Below are positions 1 to 13,702 of a DNA stretch of 64,000 bases, one piece after another. The translations under genes were made by a program, and so were the position numbers. The DNA comes from Triops longicaudatus. Taxonomy: Eukaryota > Arthropoda > Branchiopoda > Notostraca > Triopsidae. Each line of letters starts with the position of its first letter. Position 1 is the first letter of the stretch. Under the pieces are notes generated by a model. It saw only the letters and a program-made list of their open reading frames with translations, had not been told where the DNA came from and searched no databases. The stretch lies in contig JAGQDJ010000197.1 of the NCBI GenBank assembly GCA_022885665.1, positions 28,675 through 92,674 of the forward strand. The letters run 5' to 3'.

Positions 1-3000
1 CTTTCACGGCCACACCGGGGCCTTGCAATTCCGGTGAAGGCGGTCCAGTTACCGCCTCATCACAGGAAGACGTCGATGAGCCTGACTCCTCTTCATCGGT
101 CAATGTGGGGGGCAAATGTCTCGATCCCTGTCATGAGCAAATAAAAACCACAACAACTGTTATAAGAGATCTTTGAACATAAAATAAAAAGTAACTGAAA
201 AATGATTTTATGAACTATTCACATGTAAGCATTATGAGTGAGCCAAAGCTGTGCCATATTGTCACAATACATGGCAAGAATAGCTACAATTTAAACAGAA
301 CTACGGATTCCAGTAGTTATATGCACAGATGGGCGGCTCAGATCCAAAAATGATCCGGATTGGATATCGATCCATAACATCTCTCCCGGATCGCGAGGTT
401 TTGAGTGACGAGAGCTTTTTTTCGAAACACCTTGTCAGCAGTGTTGTATAAGATTCATACAATGCTTTCTGATAATCGTATCACACATTGTAATTTATAA
501 TTACGTTAAACTTCTCTATTACGGTAACGTGTGTTTGAAATACACGTTTGTCTTAGTGTGACGTCACAAGAAATTTTAGAACAGCCACATTTTCTAACTT
601 CTCCAAATCGGTGTTTAGGAGAGATTCGTTAATAGATGCCAACGCAAGAGATAGGAATTATGGAAATACAGTTGCTATAGAGAACTTCCAAACATTTTAA
701 GTTCTTTTCCGGAACTGTAAACTTTTTAAAATTCATTTTTACGTAGCCAAATATTAAATATCTTTCCGATACAATAGCTAGGGAAAAAACATTATTGTGA
801 CAATGAAAGTGTGGGCCTCTCTGCCACTGTTACTTTGCTCAGAGCAACTGTCCTTTACGTCAGGTTATTTAGGTCATTTGAAGTTCTTCAGGTCTTTACT
901 TCAAAAGAGGTTTTTTGACTCCTGCACAACGACCAGAGGCTTGTCAACTCTTCCCTTCAAATCCCTTACTAACAAACTCACGAGAAGAATTGAAAGAACA
1001 CGGAATTTAAGAATATACATAAAATAAGTCAAGTGTAAGAAATAAGAGTACTCTATTTTTTAACAAACTTAGAGAGACTTTTGCTCAAACTATGTTTAAA
1101 AACATGGATCCTTAAATAAAAAAACTATAATTAAATAAACAAAATAAAAAATATTTTTTCAATTACGATTTTTCAATTACGTTATAGCAAGACTATTTTC
1201 AACTACATACCTTGTGAGACACGGAATCCTTCAGCGTAGGATCGTAGTCCTCGCCCGGTCTGCCATCTCCCGCGCTACCTGCCCCGACACCGCCTCCTTG
1301 TTCCGCATTAACAGGCACCGAACTTCCTAATCGCCTGGCGAGCCGGTTGAAACACGCTGAGCAGCACTTGTTAACGTCACTTGTCACTTGAAATTCGGCA
1401 AAAACTGCCGCACGCGTTTCGGGACTCAGCTCGTGGACTCTTTGCGGCAACGGTCGCAATCTCTTCAACCGACGCTTAGGAGTGGCACACGACGGCATGG
1501 GGCAGTGCAAATACTTGCGACGCACTACTTTGCACCGACACGCCGTACACACCCTGAACAACTGCAAGTCGGCATCAGGCGGTGGTTCCTCCAGCCCATA
1601 CAGCGACGCTTGGTGACGCGGTATTGGCCGCGACTGGCCACCGTTCTCCAACTGCGTCTGACAAACAGCACAGCTATGTGCACCCAAGGTTGTCGCAGGT
1701 GGTGGGCTGGTACTTGGTTTCGGCTCCACGTGATTAGCTGTCACATTGGCTGTACCAGTACCACCAGATGTCACCTGAGTCGCTCCGACCACCTTAGAAT
1801 CTTGCTGCTGCTGGTTCTTTTCTTCTTCCCAATTCGTCGGCGCTGAGCTTACCGGAGGCGCCGTGGCGGCTGACGTCACCTGCGTTATCGACACAGGTGG
1901 CGCCGCAGGCACGGGCGTCGCTATTCCAGGTAGTTCTTTCACTTCTGGCACTACACGGCGTCGTGGTCCCCGCTTGCGTTCCAATTTGGGGTCCACCGTC
2001 ACCACCAACATGCCTTCAACGGTGTTCCCACTACCGGAGCCGCCTGGAAGTCCAGAATTTCCCTTCTGGTTCTCTCTGTTGCTATCCCACGCCGAACTAC
2101 TAGACAAATCAGAGGACGGGGCATGTGACGAGGAAGCCGCGGCATTTTCTTCTTGTTTCATCATCTGTTCGCGCTGCAGTCTGGTGGTAACACCCTCTGT
2201 GATGGGGAACGGGAACCCACCGCCGGCGTTAGCAGCAGCTGCCGCGGCTGCTGCATTTGCGTTGGGTTTGGAGAGCGCCGCTTTGGAAGCACGCGTTCTT
2301 GCCCGGGACTTCCGCAACAACTGTTTGTAATTTACTGTTTTCTTGCTGAGATAGTAGTACTGGATGCAATCACTGACCGACTTGCGTTCCAAAAATGAGG
2401 CGACGACGACAAAATTCTTCGGGTGCTGCAGATACTTCTCCTTGAACGTTTCTTTCTCTTGTTCGGTCCAAATGTTCAACAACTGGCGTTCACGGTGTTC
2501 TGCCATGGCGTCTTCCACCAAACCGTTGCGGTTGACGAACCGGAAGCTGCGTTGGCGGGAATCCAACAGTAAAGGCGGAACCACCGCTAAGCTGCGCATT
2601 TTCTTCTCTTCATTCTCGGCTTCTTGCAAGCCATCCATGAACTCTTCCAGGTCGGCCTCGGATTTGATGCGCGAGCCAACGCGCGCAAAGCGTTCACGGT
2701 CTTCTCGCTGCTTGCGAAGTTCGCTGAACACTTTCTCATAGTACTCACGCTCTTTTTTCTTTGTGGTAGCCACGATTTGGGCAGGTGTCATGGGCAAGTT
2801 GCTGTTAGCGACGGCGGCGGTAGATTTATCATGAGGACCATTGGCGGTAGATGTACCGCTACTGGTGGATGTATTGGGCCAATTTGACGTGGAGGAGGTG
2901 GCGGGAGGCGGGCCAGTACCAGAGGAGGCGTTCAGCGAGGCGACGGCCATAGCTTCTTGCATCTTTTCTTGCCATTTAAGCCAGTCTGCGGTTAAACGGG

Positions 3001-6000
3001 CATAGGTTTGCGTTAAGTAGCGTTGCCTTGCTTCTTTCTCGCGTTGGCGGCGACGGAACATGGCTCGCAGTTGTTCTTTGAATGCTGCATAGACGGCTCG
3101 GTTTTGCTGGTACACTGGGGCGTCGCTAGGTTGATTGTACAAAGGTAAGTCAATGCTCGGACCGAGTTTTTCCAAAACCGCGTGCGCTTCCTGGGCTTTT
3201 TTCTGTAGAAAATATAAAAACTAAAATATTAAAGAATCCAAACAACTCAGAAATGAAATTTTTCTACTACTTTACAATAAGAGATATTTTATAGAAGTTC
3301 TAAGTAACAGAATCTAGAATAGTCAAAAGATTTCAAAAATTATTTATTAACGAACATTCAGAAATGGAACGTCGTGAGCCTAAGAAAATGAAGAAACTTA
3401 TATAATTCATTAAACACCTAAAAATAACGAGAGAGGTTTCGGAATCCAACGAATCTCAAACCGCTGCCGCAGGAGAATTCTTCGAAATCACGAATACATA
3501 AAAAACAATGCGAACAAATGGAATTCACGTGAAAGACACCTAAATATTCTGAAAGCTACAAGAGATGGCTAAAAATCAAATTCAAGAAAAATATATGTTT
3601 AAAAAGCGCAAAGAAACATTTTTTTTCTTAGTTGAGAGATTACGCGTACCCGATTTTCGGCGTAAATGATCTGCGCAATACTCCGATGCTTGGGACGTGG
3701 CGTGGCAGTTCCTTCGTCTAACGAATCCGGTCTTAGCGCAGCTTCTTCAAGCTCGGCTTGCTTTTTCTTGGATTTCGCAATAGCCGACTCGGTCTTGGCA
3801 ATTTCGCGGTCAACGGACGCAATTTGTTGTAACAGTATATCCTTCGTCGAGCGTAGGGGCGAGTCTTCCCTCCCTCCTTCACCCGGTAACGTCGGCGAAA
3901 TGGCTTCCACCTGTGGTGTATACGCCGGTTCCTGTTTCGAAAGCACAGAGAAAAATAAGCCCAAGCCGCTTTCATTTATAAAAATATACGAATGGATTAC
4001 CCTTGGTCGTGTATCAATCCTTAACGGTTGCGATTGTTCTTTCACCTCTCCACCCATTCGCATTTTCTTATACGGTGGATTATCCAGCGAAGAGGGTGAC
4101 GGTGCTGATACCGGCTGACCTGGTTGTCCAGTAGATATAGGCGCAGCTCCACCCACTAAACCTCCGCTCATAAAGGGCATCAAACCTTCTCGATAGGAAT
4201 CCCTGCAACAGAAATATACTTAAAAATGTGCAACGTAAAAATAAAACTCCAAAGGTATTCAAAAGAAAAATTTAACTTAGTATACCTACCTTACTTACAA
4301 TTACTTAAAAAGCAATGGCCATAAAAAACGCATATTGAGATTCTGATTTTGAACTGGGAATTTTTTCCGATTTTTTGTCAGAACCGTTCCTGAGTTATTT
4401 ATTTGCAAACTTGTGGCATGTTTCTCACTACGAAAAGCGTTACGTCACTGGGGTGAACAGCGCGAGAGGTGCGGCTAACGGACGTTCGTTTATACACTGA
4501 GTTGCTAGACTTCTCGTTTTGTGACAGTTTTACTCGGAAAAAGATACGCAAAAATCAAAATCTACCCGAACTGTATACTCTTGAATGAATACTCAAAACA
4601 ACTCTATTTCATACCTGAGATAATAAGCTACTAGTTTTTCCTGCTGTTAAGGGGGTTTTAGTTTCTGAGTTACGTTTTCTTCCCCATTTCATTGCAAGTC
4701 GCGCCCACCCTGACCCCCACCCGCCTTGCTTACTTCTCTAACTACCTTTTGGTAGTAAAAAAGACACCACAAATGTGCCAAAAAGTATCTTGTTTACATC
4801 CTCCTGTTGTCGTGAAATAAGTTAAAATAAAAGCTTTATTTTTGCCATCCTGAGAAAGCTTATTAATCGTTAAACTTGTAGACGCCTAGTTTGTAAAAAA
4901 GTAGTTCAAAATTTGAAAAACTGAGTAGTTTAAAAAAATGAAGATTTTTGCATCCAAACCTCGTTACGTCACCCGGATCACGTGCCACGCTGAACCCATG
5001 GCAAAATCGCCCCATTTGAATTTCATTATTTCGCAAATATCTTCATATTATTTCGCACCCGAGAAAAAGGAAACAGAAATCTAGAAACTAGATTTTTTTC
5101 CTGTTTACAAGACAAAGTTGTTGTTCTTTTATGTCCATTGTCCTTTAAGGGTAGCAAAAGATTCTGTTAAGCTTAACAGTAAAATGGTAATAAACACGCA
5201 ATGCATTAGAAGCGAAATGTAGAAAACTTGAGAAATGTAATACATTAAAGCATTTCATACTTATAGCTCCTTCTTGTAAAACCCAACCCTTTTGCCAAAG
5301 AATAAGCTTGTATACAGAACAAAATATTAGGAAGACGTGTAAAATAGTATACGTACGAGTAAGGAGGCATGCCGAGGGCGGAGCGACTACCATGTCCCAT
5401 ATTTCCGCCACTGAAATCCGGCGCGGATGCCATGGGCAAGAGCGTAAGCCGTCGATTCCGCCCATAGTCGTTATTTCCGCCGCTGCTCGTGCTGCCAGGA
5501 CGATCGGGTGGCGAGCGCAAATGGAAAGGCGAGTGCGCTTCCCGGTAAGTAGTGGCCCCTAGCGGCGGCTGGTGTGGCGGCGGAGGACCAGACAAGTACC
5601 GCACGCCGGCGTTAGAACCGTACATCGGCATGCTAACCGGGGGAGGCGGGGCTTGTGGCGATGCCCGCGTCTTGTACGGCGAGTTGTCCGAAGGATGCGG
5701 CGACCTAAACAAAAGCGACATACTTAATACTAACGCTTGTTTTACCACTTAACCAGACACTTTTACGCTTTTAAGAATTTTACAAATTACAACGAAAGGT
5801 TAACCACAAGACCACAAGCGCGTAAAAATAAATAATAAAAAAATAAACGAAAAGGAAAGAATAAAATAGAATAGATCTCTGATTTTGTCAACCGGCCAGG
5901 ATGGAAAAGTGGTGGACTAGGCTAACTAGAATATGTTCTTATTTCGTGTCCACAAAAACAACTATGTTCATGATTCAGAAATCTTAACACGTGAAACATT

Positions 6001-9000
6001 TTAACAATGGAAAATCTCGTTTCTTAAAATTCAAAACCAAGCTCAATGTGACTCACGAGGAACGTAAAATCCGTTCGATAAGATACGCTATCTGCGTTCT
6101 CATATTCATAATACATCTGCATCTTATTAAAATCGCCGTAGGGCAGCGCAGTGAATTCTTCACTGACCGCTCGTCATTCTTTCACCATACTTTAGTATTC
6201 AAGGTCAGGTAATGAAAGGCGTCCGACCTTGGCCGCCAGGTACCCGGACACAGCGTAGCTCAAACTCATTATACTAGTATGCAAATTTTTTCGGACCCTA
6301 TTACTTGCCTCACTACTTCGGCTGTCCATCCTGAAACAGTTACTTCCAAACAATTGGTTGCGCAAAAACAGTACTGAGCACTGGTGAAAGGGAAAAAGGC
6401 AAACGAAGCATAAATAAACGAAACAGGTGCTTTTTAACTAAGCTTGGGATTCGCTATGCGATCAAAAAGCTATTCTGGGAATAACATACACAAGATTCAC
6501 TACATTCCAGGGAAACAAATTTCTTCGTAGCATTTCCGTTCTGAGTGCTATTTTCGAGCTGGATAAAAACACTCTAGCTCAATGTTTTATTAATTCCGGA
6601 GAAATTACACATTGGCTTTGTTCGTTTCTTCGAAAATAGGCCAGGAAACGGTTCACTACGCTTGAAAGACGCACTGAATTGTAAACTAATAAACCTACCC
6701 AAGACGCATCATACGCGTGAAAATATTCCGCAACAAAAAATAATATTCGAAAACTATGAGACGATCTAAGTTTTTTGGGCACTTACATAAATTAATTACC
6801 AGTGCGCTAAGCTCATAGCAAAATTGATAACCTAACACTAAAAATTACAGATAACAAAGAATGATAACAAAGAACTTCCGCTTTTACTTTACGTTATCTA
6901 CTTTTATAAACTCATCCTCCTTATTTCCAACTCACATTTGCAGCGTTCGTATCAGAACACACAAGTTAAAACATACTTAAAATATAGACCGTATAAAACT
7001 AACGCTCTTACTAAAAGCTCAACTCTCCGTCGTGTAACTCGTCACTTAACAATCGATCTAAGCAAAAAATCTCAACTTTTCTAACACAGCGGTTGCGTGA
7101 GCATTTGCAAACTATGTTCGAGAGGGAAATTTAGTTAGTTCGCCTTATCACCCAAGCCCTTGTGATGGTAACATTCATTGGTTTCAGCCATGAATTTCTA
7201 CACCGCCGCTAAAATAGCCCTCAATCGCGAAAACGTCGCTACTGTTTAGTACTTTTTTTTTTAGCTTGAATTGACATTTTTCTTTTTAACGTAATACCTA
7301 CTGAGCTGCACCACCATTTTCCATAAAAACTCGACTAGAATAAAAAAAAAAGAGTTTAACCAGTAAAATATATCATATAGGAAACTCCTAAAAATGGGCA
7401 TTAATTTCCCGCCTGTTCTATAGCAAATTTCCTTTGCAACGAAAAGCTTAGGTGCCCAAATAACAGTTTCGGACGACCTAAGCTCGCTATAATTAAACTC
7501 CCCATACACGACAGGTGTGCTAGACCCTACAAAAACGGAGGAGTCCCCCTCAGGCGCAATACAACTGTACCGCCATGAACTTGGTTCCTGCAATCTCACA
7601 ACTGCCCCGGTGCCATTTTCTTTTTGTTCGCGACCCTAGTCACGTGTCGTCTGATCATGTGTGCCGGGATCGAAAGCGAGACCAGCCCGAAAAACAATTG
7701 CAACTTGATTCATCATCGATCCAACACTATTTATAAATATCGACGCTGGTAGACTTATGTGTGTGCCACCTGTCTGGCTCCTAGGCTTGTCTACCAGCGG
7801 AAGCGCAGGCGCGCACACTACGCATTCCAAATACGAAGGTATTTGATACAAAAACAAGCTTCCACATGTCTGGATACAAATGCTTTCAAAGAGCTTTGAC
7901 CTTTCCCCAGAAATTAGTTTTCCATTTTATTCAGAAAAGCAAGAAAAAAGTCTCGTAAAGGCCACGCACGACAAGCTAGTCAATGCTTGGTACTAACCTG
8001 CTTGGAATCGACAAGTACACAAGTAAAAATAAAAGCGAAATGTTCCTCGCAAGCTGCCTAACAATTCGACGAAAAGCAGCACTTTTCCTGAAAACTTCTT
8101 ACTTTCGTTGGACTCTCTTGTCTCCTCTTTCTGTCTGCGCCCTCTGCAATCCGTTTCCCTGGAACTCTCAGCCTTTATGTAATATGAAAAGGGAAAAAAA
8201 GATCCAAAATGGACGACTCCTGCTTACTGGAGCGTTCCGCCCCAATTGCGCTCACCGAAACCCTCATTACCCAGTAAACAACATCTTAACCAATCCTCTT
8301 CCACCTCGGGTTTCACTTTTCTGATTCTCATTTAGTCACTCCATTGGAATAATGCTTACAAATAGCAAAACTAATAAAAAAGTGTAACATTTTATCACAA
8401 AAAAAGGACTGCATAAAAGGGTCTGAGAGTTTAAAAGGAGGTATTCATTCTGACATGACAAGTCTTAGGGAAGCTAAACGGCCATTCATGACAATATAAA
8501 TTACAGCACCAAAAACACTACAGTAAATTCTAAGAAATTAGGAATATAAATAACAATGTATCTCGAAAAACTATATGATCAATATAATGTAATAAAATAC
8601 AGTACCATGTGTAGGTGTGGTTTCTAAGAAGTGACAGGAACCCATCGAAAACAAATTCTAACAACAAATGCTAAGTATCGTGCAATAACACTTTCCAAGA
8701 AACGTAATACATCTGCCAATGGGCAAGACTGAAACGCGCCTTCCGTTAAGTTGATTTACAGGGGATTAAAACCCTTTTTGGGGGCCATAGACCTTTTCAT
8801 TGTGCAAGAGCGCGTTGTATTGAGTATGTGTGCAATATATAAATCAATACAGTGCAAGACAGCCAAAGCTTTCGAAATGTATTCCACTCTTATAGACTAA
8901 ACGTTGTTTTTCTCTTTGGACCGTTAAACAGGCCAACGAAGTTAACGGTGAGCCGAATAATGCACCCAAGGTCACGGTTCGCACGTAAATAGCTACGTTT

Positions 9001-11454
9001 TACCACAACCTTTACTAAAGAGACTTTTTTCAATAGCATTTCCGTTCCAAAGTTAGAGACGGATCATTTCTTGCGCTTTTGGCAATCTGCCATTTCTTCT
9101 GCAATTACGAATTCATTGTTGGTATTTCGATCTGACGTAGTCAAACTTCGCATACCGAGGCTTCTGTGACCTGTTGCAACTAATTAGTGCTGCACAATTA
9201 TCCGGTTCGACTGTTGAACGGGAAAGTTAGCAAGAGAAGCGAAGTCGGAGCGAGAATGTAGTGAACAACTTTAGAACTTCGGTATCTGTGATATACAAAG
9301 TTCTTTGCAAGTAAACATCCGTTGTTGGGTTGTTTTGATTTGAACGAGAAGGGTTTAGTAACTGTGAATGCATCCTAGCTTTCCGCTATCTTTTCTGTAG
9401 CAATCAAACTTTCTGCAGTTCACGCAATTTACACTAACACAGTCTGCGTAGTTCGACTTGCTCGCACGAACAAGCTTTCTGTACGCCAATATTTATGATC
9501 AAGTCCCTTCTTATGGCAACAACGAACATGTAAATGTAACACGTTCAAGCTTTCCGACTTGTTCCGTTCCGCGCCTTGCTTTCTCAAACTGTTTTAGACA
9601 CTTTGTAATACCGCATTTGTTATTTAGTCGTAAAAAAACTACTTGGCTATTTTGTGTGTTTTCTTCGAACGTTCCCCGCAATTTCTCTTTACGTTTTCCA
9701 CGGTTGTTCCATGCAGCAAAGACAGTGTCGTGGTAAACTCCTAAACATGACTCCCTTCCCCTCGTTCATGCGACTAAACCTGCTCTTGTAGCTTTGTAAA
9801 ATCTGGATTGTGCAGCGCCAGAAAGCTAAATTAATGAGATGGAGCTCATTAATGTTCTTGAGAGGCCGTTTATAGTGTGACGCCTCGAACATTATTAACT
9901 TACAAATATTTCACCGTTGTTTTCCAGCATGGAAATGACACGATTATTAGGTTGTTTTTTATTCTTACTATTTTTCTTTTTGAATAGTATATTTTCTCTC
10001 TGCCACCAGAAATAAAGCAAGCCGTAACTAATAAATAATAAGAAAACTGCTCCTACTGATATAGCGAATAAAATAGCTAAAAGTAGCCATTCAGATTATA
10101 ACGACTCCGATTACACAAACGTCCGATTATATCCATCAGCATGGCACACTTTTAGAATAATACGTTTTCAATTTTTATTGAATTCACTCTGACATTCTAA
10201 AAAATTCTGACTTGATGGCCATTCTGACATGTTTTTAAACCTCTATTCCTTGGTACAAGTTCGTCCATTATGTATATCCTATTTTGTCAGTTATCCACCT
10301 ATTCAACTAGGTTCTACCGGAATCTAAATGCTACGTTTCTCAACGTGATGGCTTTAACGTCAAACAACAAAACACAAACGCCCCCATTGCACATTTCAGG
10401 CCATTTTTTGCTACGCACAAAGCTTTTTCTACTATTCTCAACCAAAAGCTATTGTCTATTGTTGGAAAATAGAAAGTTTGACAAATTCTCAGCATGCAGT
10501 AAAGTCAGATGATATTTCGTTTCCACTCTGCATGAATTATACTGCTATGACCCCATGGTCCCCTGTATTTGGCGCCAATTATCAAACCATTGTTCTTAGC
10601 TTTGGACAAATCTTTTCATACATCGGGAACTTCACTACCGGTGAAGGTAATGAAGTTCACTAATGATCTCGCTATTTATGAACAGGGGAGTACGCCGTGC
10701 CTGGGAAAATAAACGTTTGGTGGTAATTAACCTGAACTCTTACACTGAAACATGTTGAACGCTCGCGTACAAGTGTTTGCATCAATACTAGTACACATAC
10801 GGTACTATACATTTCTTTGAACTTCCAGATCAGGCAGTATCATACGATATGTGATCTGAGAGCACCTGACGCAATTTTACAGCCCTACAAGGCAGCAATG
10901 ACGGGGTACCCATACAATAATAACAATAAAAAAGTTTTTATGGTTACTGGTAAAAGGACGCAGATTACTATACGACAGGTGGCTGGCCGTTTGACAATGC
11001 CGATAATGATAATGACCCCGCTCTGGGAGTTTGAAATAGCGGTGAATCCTACACTGTGTAATATAGTCCTAATCGATACGGTTTCGTTAAAAAGAAGTGA
11101 ATTTCAAACAAAGGTAAAACTGAATCACTTGCAATGATTCGACAATGAGTCCATGAATAAAGAGTATCATGCCATTTTCATTTACCTTCCCAAGTGCGCT
11201 GCATTCGGCGTCGCTCCGGGTACGGGAGGTCTCATGGCCGCAATGTGAGCAGCTGCTGACGACGAAGATGAAGACGACGCCGAGGAAGGTAAGGGACCTG
11301 TAGCTGCGGCAACGAAGGGTTGAGCACGGGGAGATGAGGAAGGAGGATGATGATGTCCTGACGGCGTGACGGGAGCTCCACTTCCATTGAGGCTTGAGTG
11401 TGATGACGCTAAAGAAAGAGCTGGAGACAAATGGGCCATGGAACGTACCTCCAT
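1..11454 (-). CDS. Nuclear receptor corepressor N-CoR/SMRT (SMRTER) homologue, 5' part
   Basis: Nuclear scaffold that recruits HDAC3 to unliganded nuclear receptors. Coding exons on the minus strand: 11454-11186, 5704-5357, 4202-4001, 3931-3650, 3202-1211 and 127 to beyond base 1. All junctions are GT..AG and phases agree, giving about 1073 residues in the window. Visible parts in order: a Pro/Ser-rich N-terminus; a conserved block containing VEAISPTLP; a coiled coil (VDREIAKTESAIAKSKKKQ) where this family binds TBL1/GPS2; the motif LPLYNQPSD; and the first SANT or deacetylase-activating domain (WTEQEKETFKEKYLQHPKNF). A Cys-rich block (CAVCQTQ to CCSACFNRL) like that of insect SMRTER follows. 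SANT2 and the CoRNR boxes would lie left of the window. The start ATG at 11454 follows an in-frame TGA at 11547; ATG 11439 is an alternative. The family call is secure; the first exon rests on matching phase. Confidence 0.93.
3932..4000 (-). other. 69-nt stop-free, frame-preserving intron of the corepressor gene
   Basis: On the minus strand a GTAATC donor follows the DTRPR codons and a CGAAACAG acceptor precedes EPAYTPQ. Splicing joins two blocks that are adjacent in vertebrate N-CoR. The intron is 69 nt and has no in-frame stop, so retention would add 23 residues. The splice call is inferred from homology. Confidence 0.75.
5705..11185 (-). other. Large first intron of the corepressor gene
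   Basis: This intron of 5.5 kb separates the first coding exon (phase 2 end) from the exon starting at 5704. It is AT-rich. I see no convincing exon inside, only an open frame broken by one TAG (7857 to about 7300, minus strand) and a 10-bp inverted repeat at 7745-7754/7789-7798. Confidence 0.7.
7745..7798. repeat. 10-bp perfect inverted repeat with 34-nt loop
   Basis: The arms GCTGGTAGAC and GTCTACCAGC are exact reverse complements. They sit in the large corepressor intron. The pair could be a relic of a small transposon or chance; no target-site duplication was recognised. Confidence 0.4.
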
Positions 11455-12392
11455 CCCACAACCCTCAGTACCTCCCTTTCTTCTTCTTTCCTCCTCTTTC
11501 AGCTCCCTTCTCTGGGCTGCTTCTGTGCCAAAACCGTGTTCCAATCAAGCTTCCGGGCCAAAATTCTTCGTTGCGAGCTGAAACAAAGTCAACCAAGCCA
11601 TGGAATGGCCAATATTGTGCTTCCCCCCGAGTTAAAATAAACAACCGCGTATCACTTTAACTCTTTGATTGTGTCTGTCTTTTGCCTTTCTTTAAGTGGC
11701 TCGCAAATTTAGGGCTGACTTTTCTTCGCGTTACAAAGGACACTTATCTAAATCCCACCAAGCCATCCAAGAACGTGGTTGCACTCTTTTACTGCTGTTG
11801 CACCTGTGAACGATCGAATAAAAAAGGCCATTATTATTAATATCCATCCATTCCATTTGTAAAAATCTCGCAGAATTCCCGAAAATAATCACGTAATATC
11901 AACGTCGGCTTATAAGTTGCAACACGACAGGGCTAATCTTAGGAAAGGTTTAGCAACAAAGACCTCATTCCCCAGACCAACAACAACCCCGCTTAACACT
12001 ACACAAAGGATTCGGTTAACATTTGACTGTGTCTAACAACAGTTAAACGAAAACACACATTCTTCCATTACGAAAAAAAAAGTAAGCCGAAACAGTCGCC
12101 ACAATGCAATCCACGGCTGAGATAAAGACACAACAAAGCAAGCAAGGTATTCAAGCACGGGGGGAGTTGAGGGGGGACAGTGCTAAGAGAAGCAAAAAAT
12201 GCTGCTCACTTTTGCCCTCGTCATATTTCGCTTGCCTGAGCACTTACACGTAATGTAATTAGTCCACTGCACTCTCTACCCTGTGCTCCAGCTGTCCACA
12301 CTACAAAAAATTCCAAAACTAGTCCTTTTTCACGTAATAATGAACATTGAATCATCGGATGGTGAGGCGGTGGCCTCGTCAACGCGATACTA

Positions 12393-12403
12393 CAAGATGG
12401 CGG
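12393..12403 (+). promoter_or_regulatory. YY1-like motif in a GC-rich patch upstream of the corepressor gene
   Basis: CAAGATGGCGG matches the core YY1 motif often found at animal transcription starts. It lies in a locally GC-rich patch (about 12360-12480) within AT-rich DNA, about 0.95 kb upstream of the first coding exon of the minus-strand corepressor gene. The remainder of 11455-13702 holds no recognised gene and must include the AUTS2 3' UTR and the corepressor 5' UTR. Confidence 0.35.
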
Positions 12404-13702
12404 ACGGCACATGCAACCATCAGCGCCACCCGGCGACTGTTTCCTCGTAACGCGCCACCAGCGCACACAGCGCCTCTCTGGAATTGTTGGAGCGTGTGGT
12501 AAGCAGAAACACTCCCTACCTCCAAACGTTCGACCTTCTTTCCCCGCTGAGGGAGTTATAGCCTTATCGATCTGCCTTAAGGTCCTTGTGGCCTTTTTTT
12601 TGCTTAAAAAATGTTACCAAATCCAACAAGTTGTTCCACCGCAATCCAGGCGTCTCAAAAATTGTAGCTAAAAATAATTAAACCGTTTGCGATAATATAG
12701 AAGTTCTATATATAGCTAAAAAGGTAACCAGATGGGGAAGGAGATAATAAAGATGGGTATAAATAACAAGGAAAGACGAAAAAATGTTCCAAAAATGCCT
12801 TTTTGAAAAACGCTCTTGTGTGTTGTTGTGGTTTGTGTATACTATACACATAAAAAGCTACTCTCTAAGAGCTGCGGACACAATTATTCAGATCTTGGGA
12901 GATGGGAGGGGGAAGAAATTATTTCTGTAAATAATACAGGGGAGATGCATTTAAACAAAAATTGGAGGGTGATGGGGGAGATTGGTATTGTGGAAGGGTT
13001 GGTCAACACAGTCAAGAAAACAAACATCACATAACGGTCCCAAATTCCTTCTCAGGGTCAATATTAGACCGGCTCATGAGTTCCGCCAAACGCATACGAT
13101 AGATTTGCATATCTATCGGTTATGGAACATGCTGGCCAGTCTGATATTAGCCCACAAAAAATATGGGGAGCGCATTTTCAACATACACACATAGGAAGTC
13201 ACAAGTTTTTTCTTCTTTTGCAAATACTTTACAAAAGAAACCACACTCAAAAAATGCTCCAGGGGCAATTTGAAAACGATTTTTCGTTGGTTGCCTGATA
13301 CCACCCCCCGCCCCCCCCCCATTTCTTTAAAAAAAAATACAGTCCTCGCCTGGACAAATTCGCACAAAAAGACCAACTTTACTCCACAATTTGTCACTGT
13401 CCCCTTTTTTTCTTAAATAAGCTTTCGCAATTATTTCTCTTTCATTTTCTTAAAAAAGTCAAAATTTCACAAGGAAAAACCCGCGAATTCGTGTGTCAGG
13501 GGACTTGCTACGTATATATGTACAAAATCAGGGCCGCAAGCCCGATTTCCTGTCGTGTGGTTGCCATCATTTCTGGTGCACTCAAAAACTGAAAGCAATA
13601 CGAGATGCATCTTCTTTCACTATTTTTTCTTGTTTCGTCATCCAATTTTTGCATAACACACGTTTCACAGTTTGTCGTCAACGCCTTCCGCTTTCACGAT
13701 GG

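Noticed and set aside
1388..2887. Several plus-strand open frames of 70-155 codons
   Set aside because: They are antisense shadows of the large corepressor exon 3202-1211.
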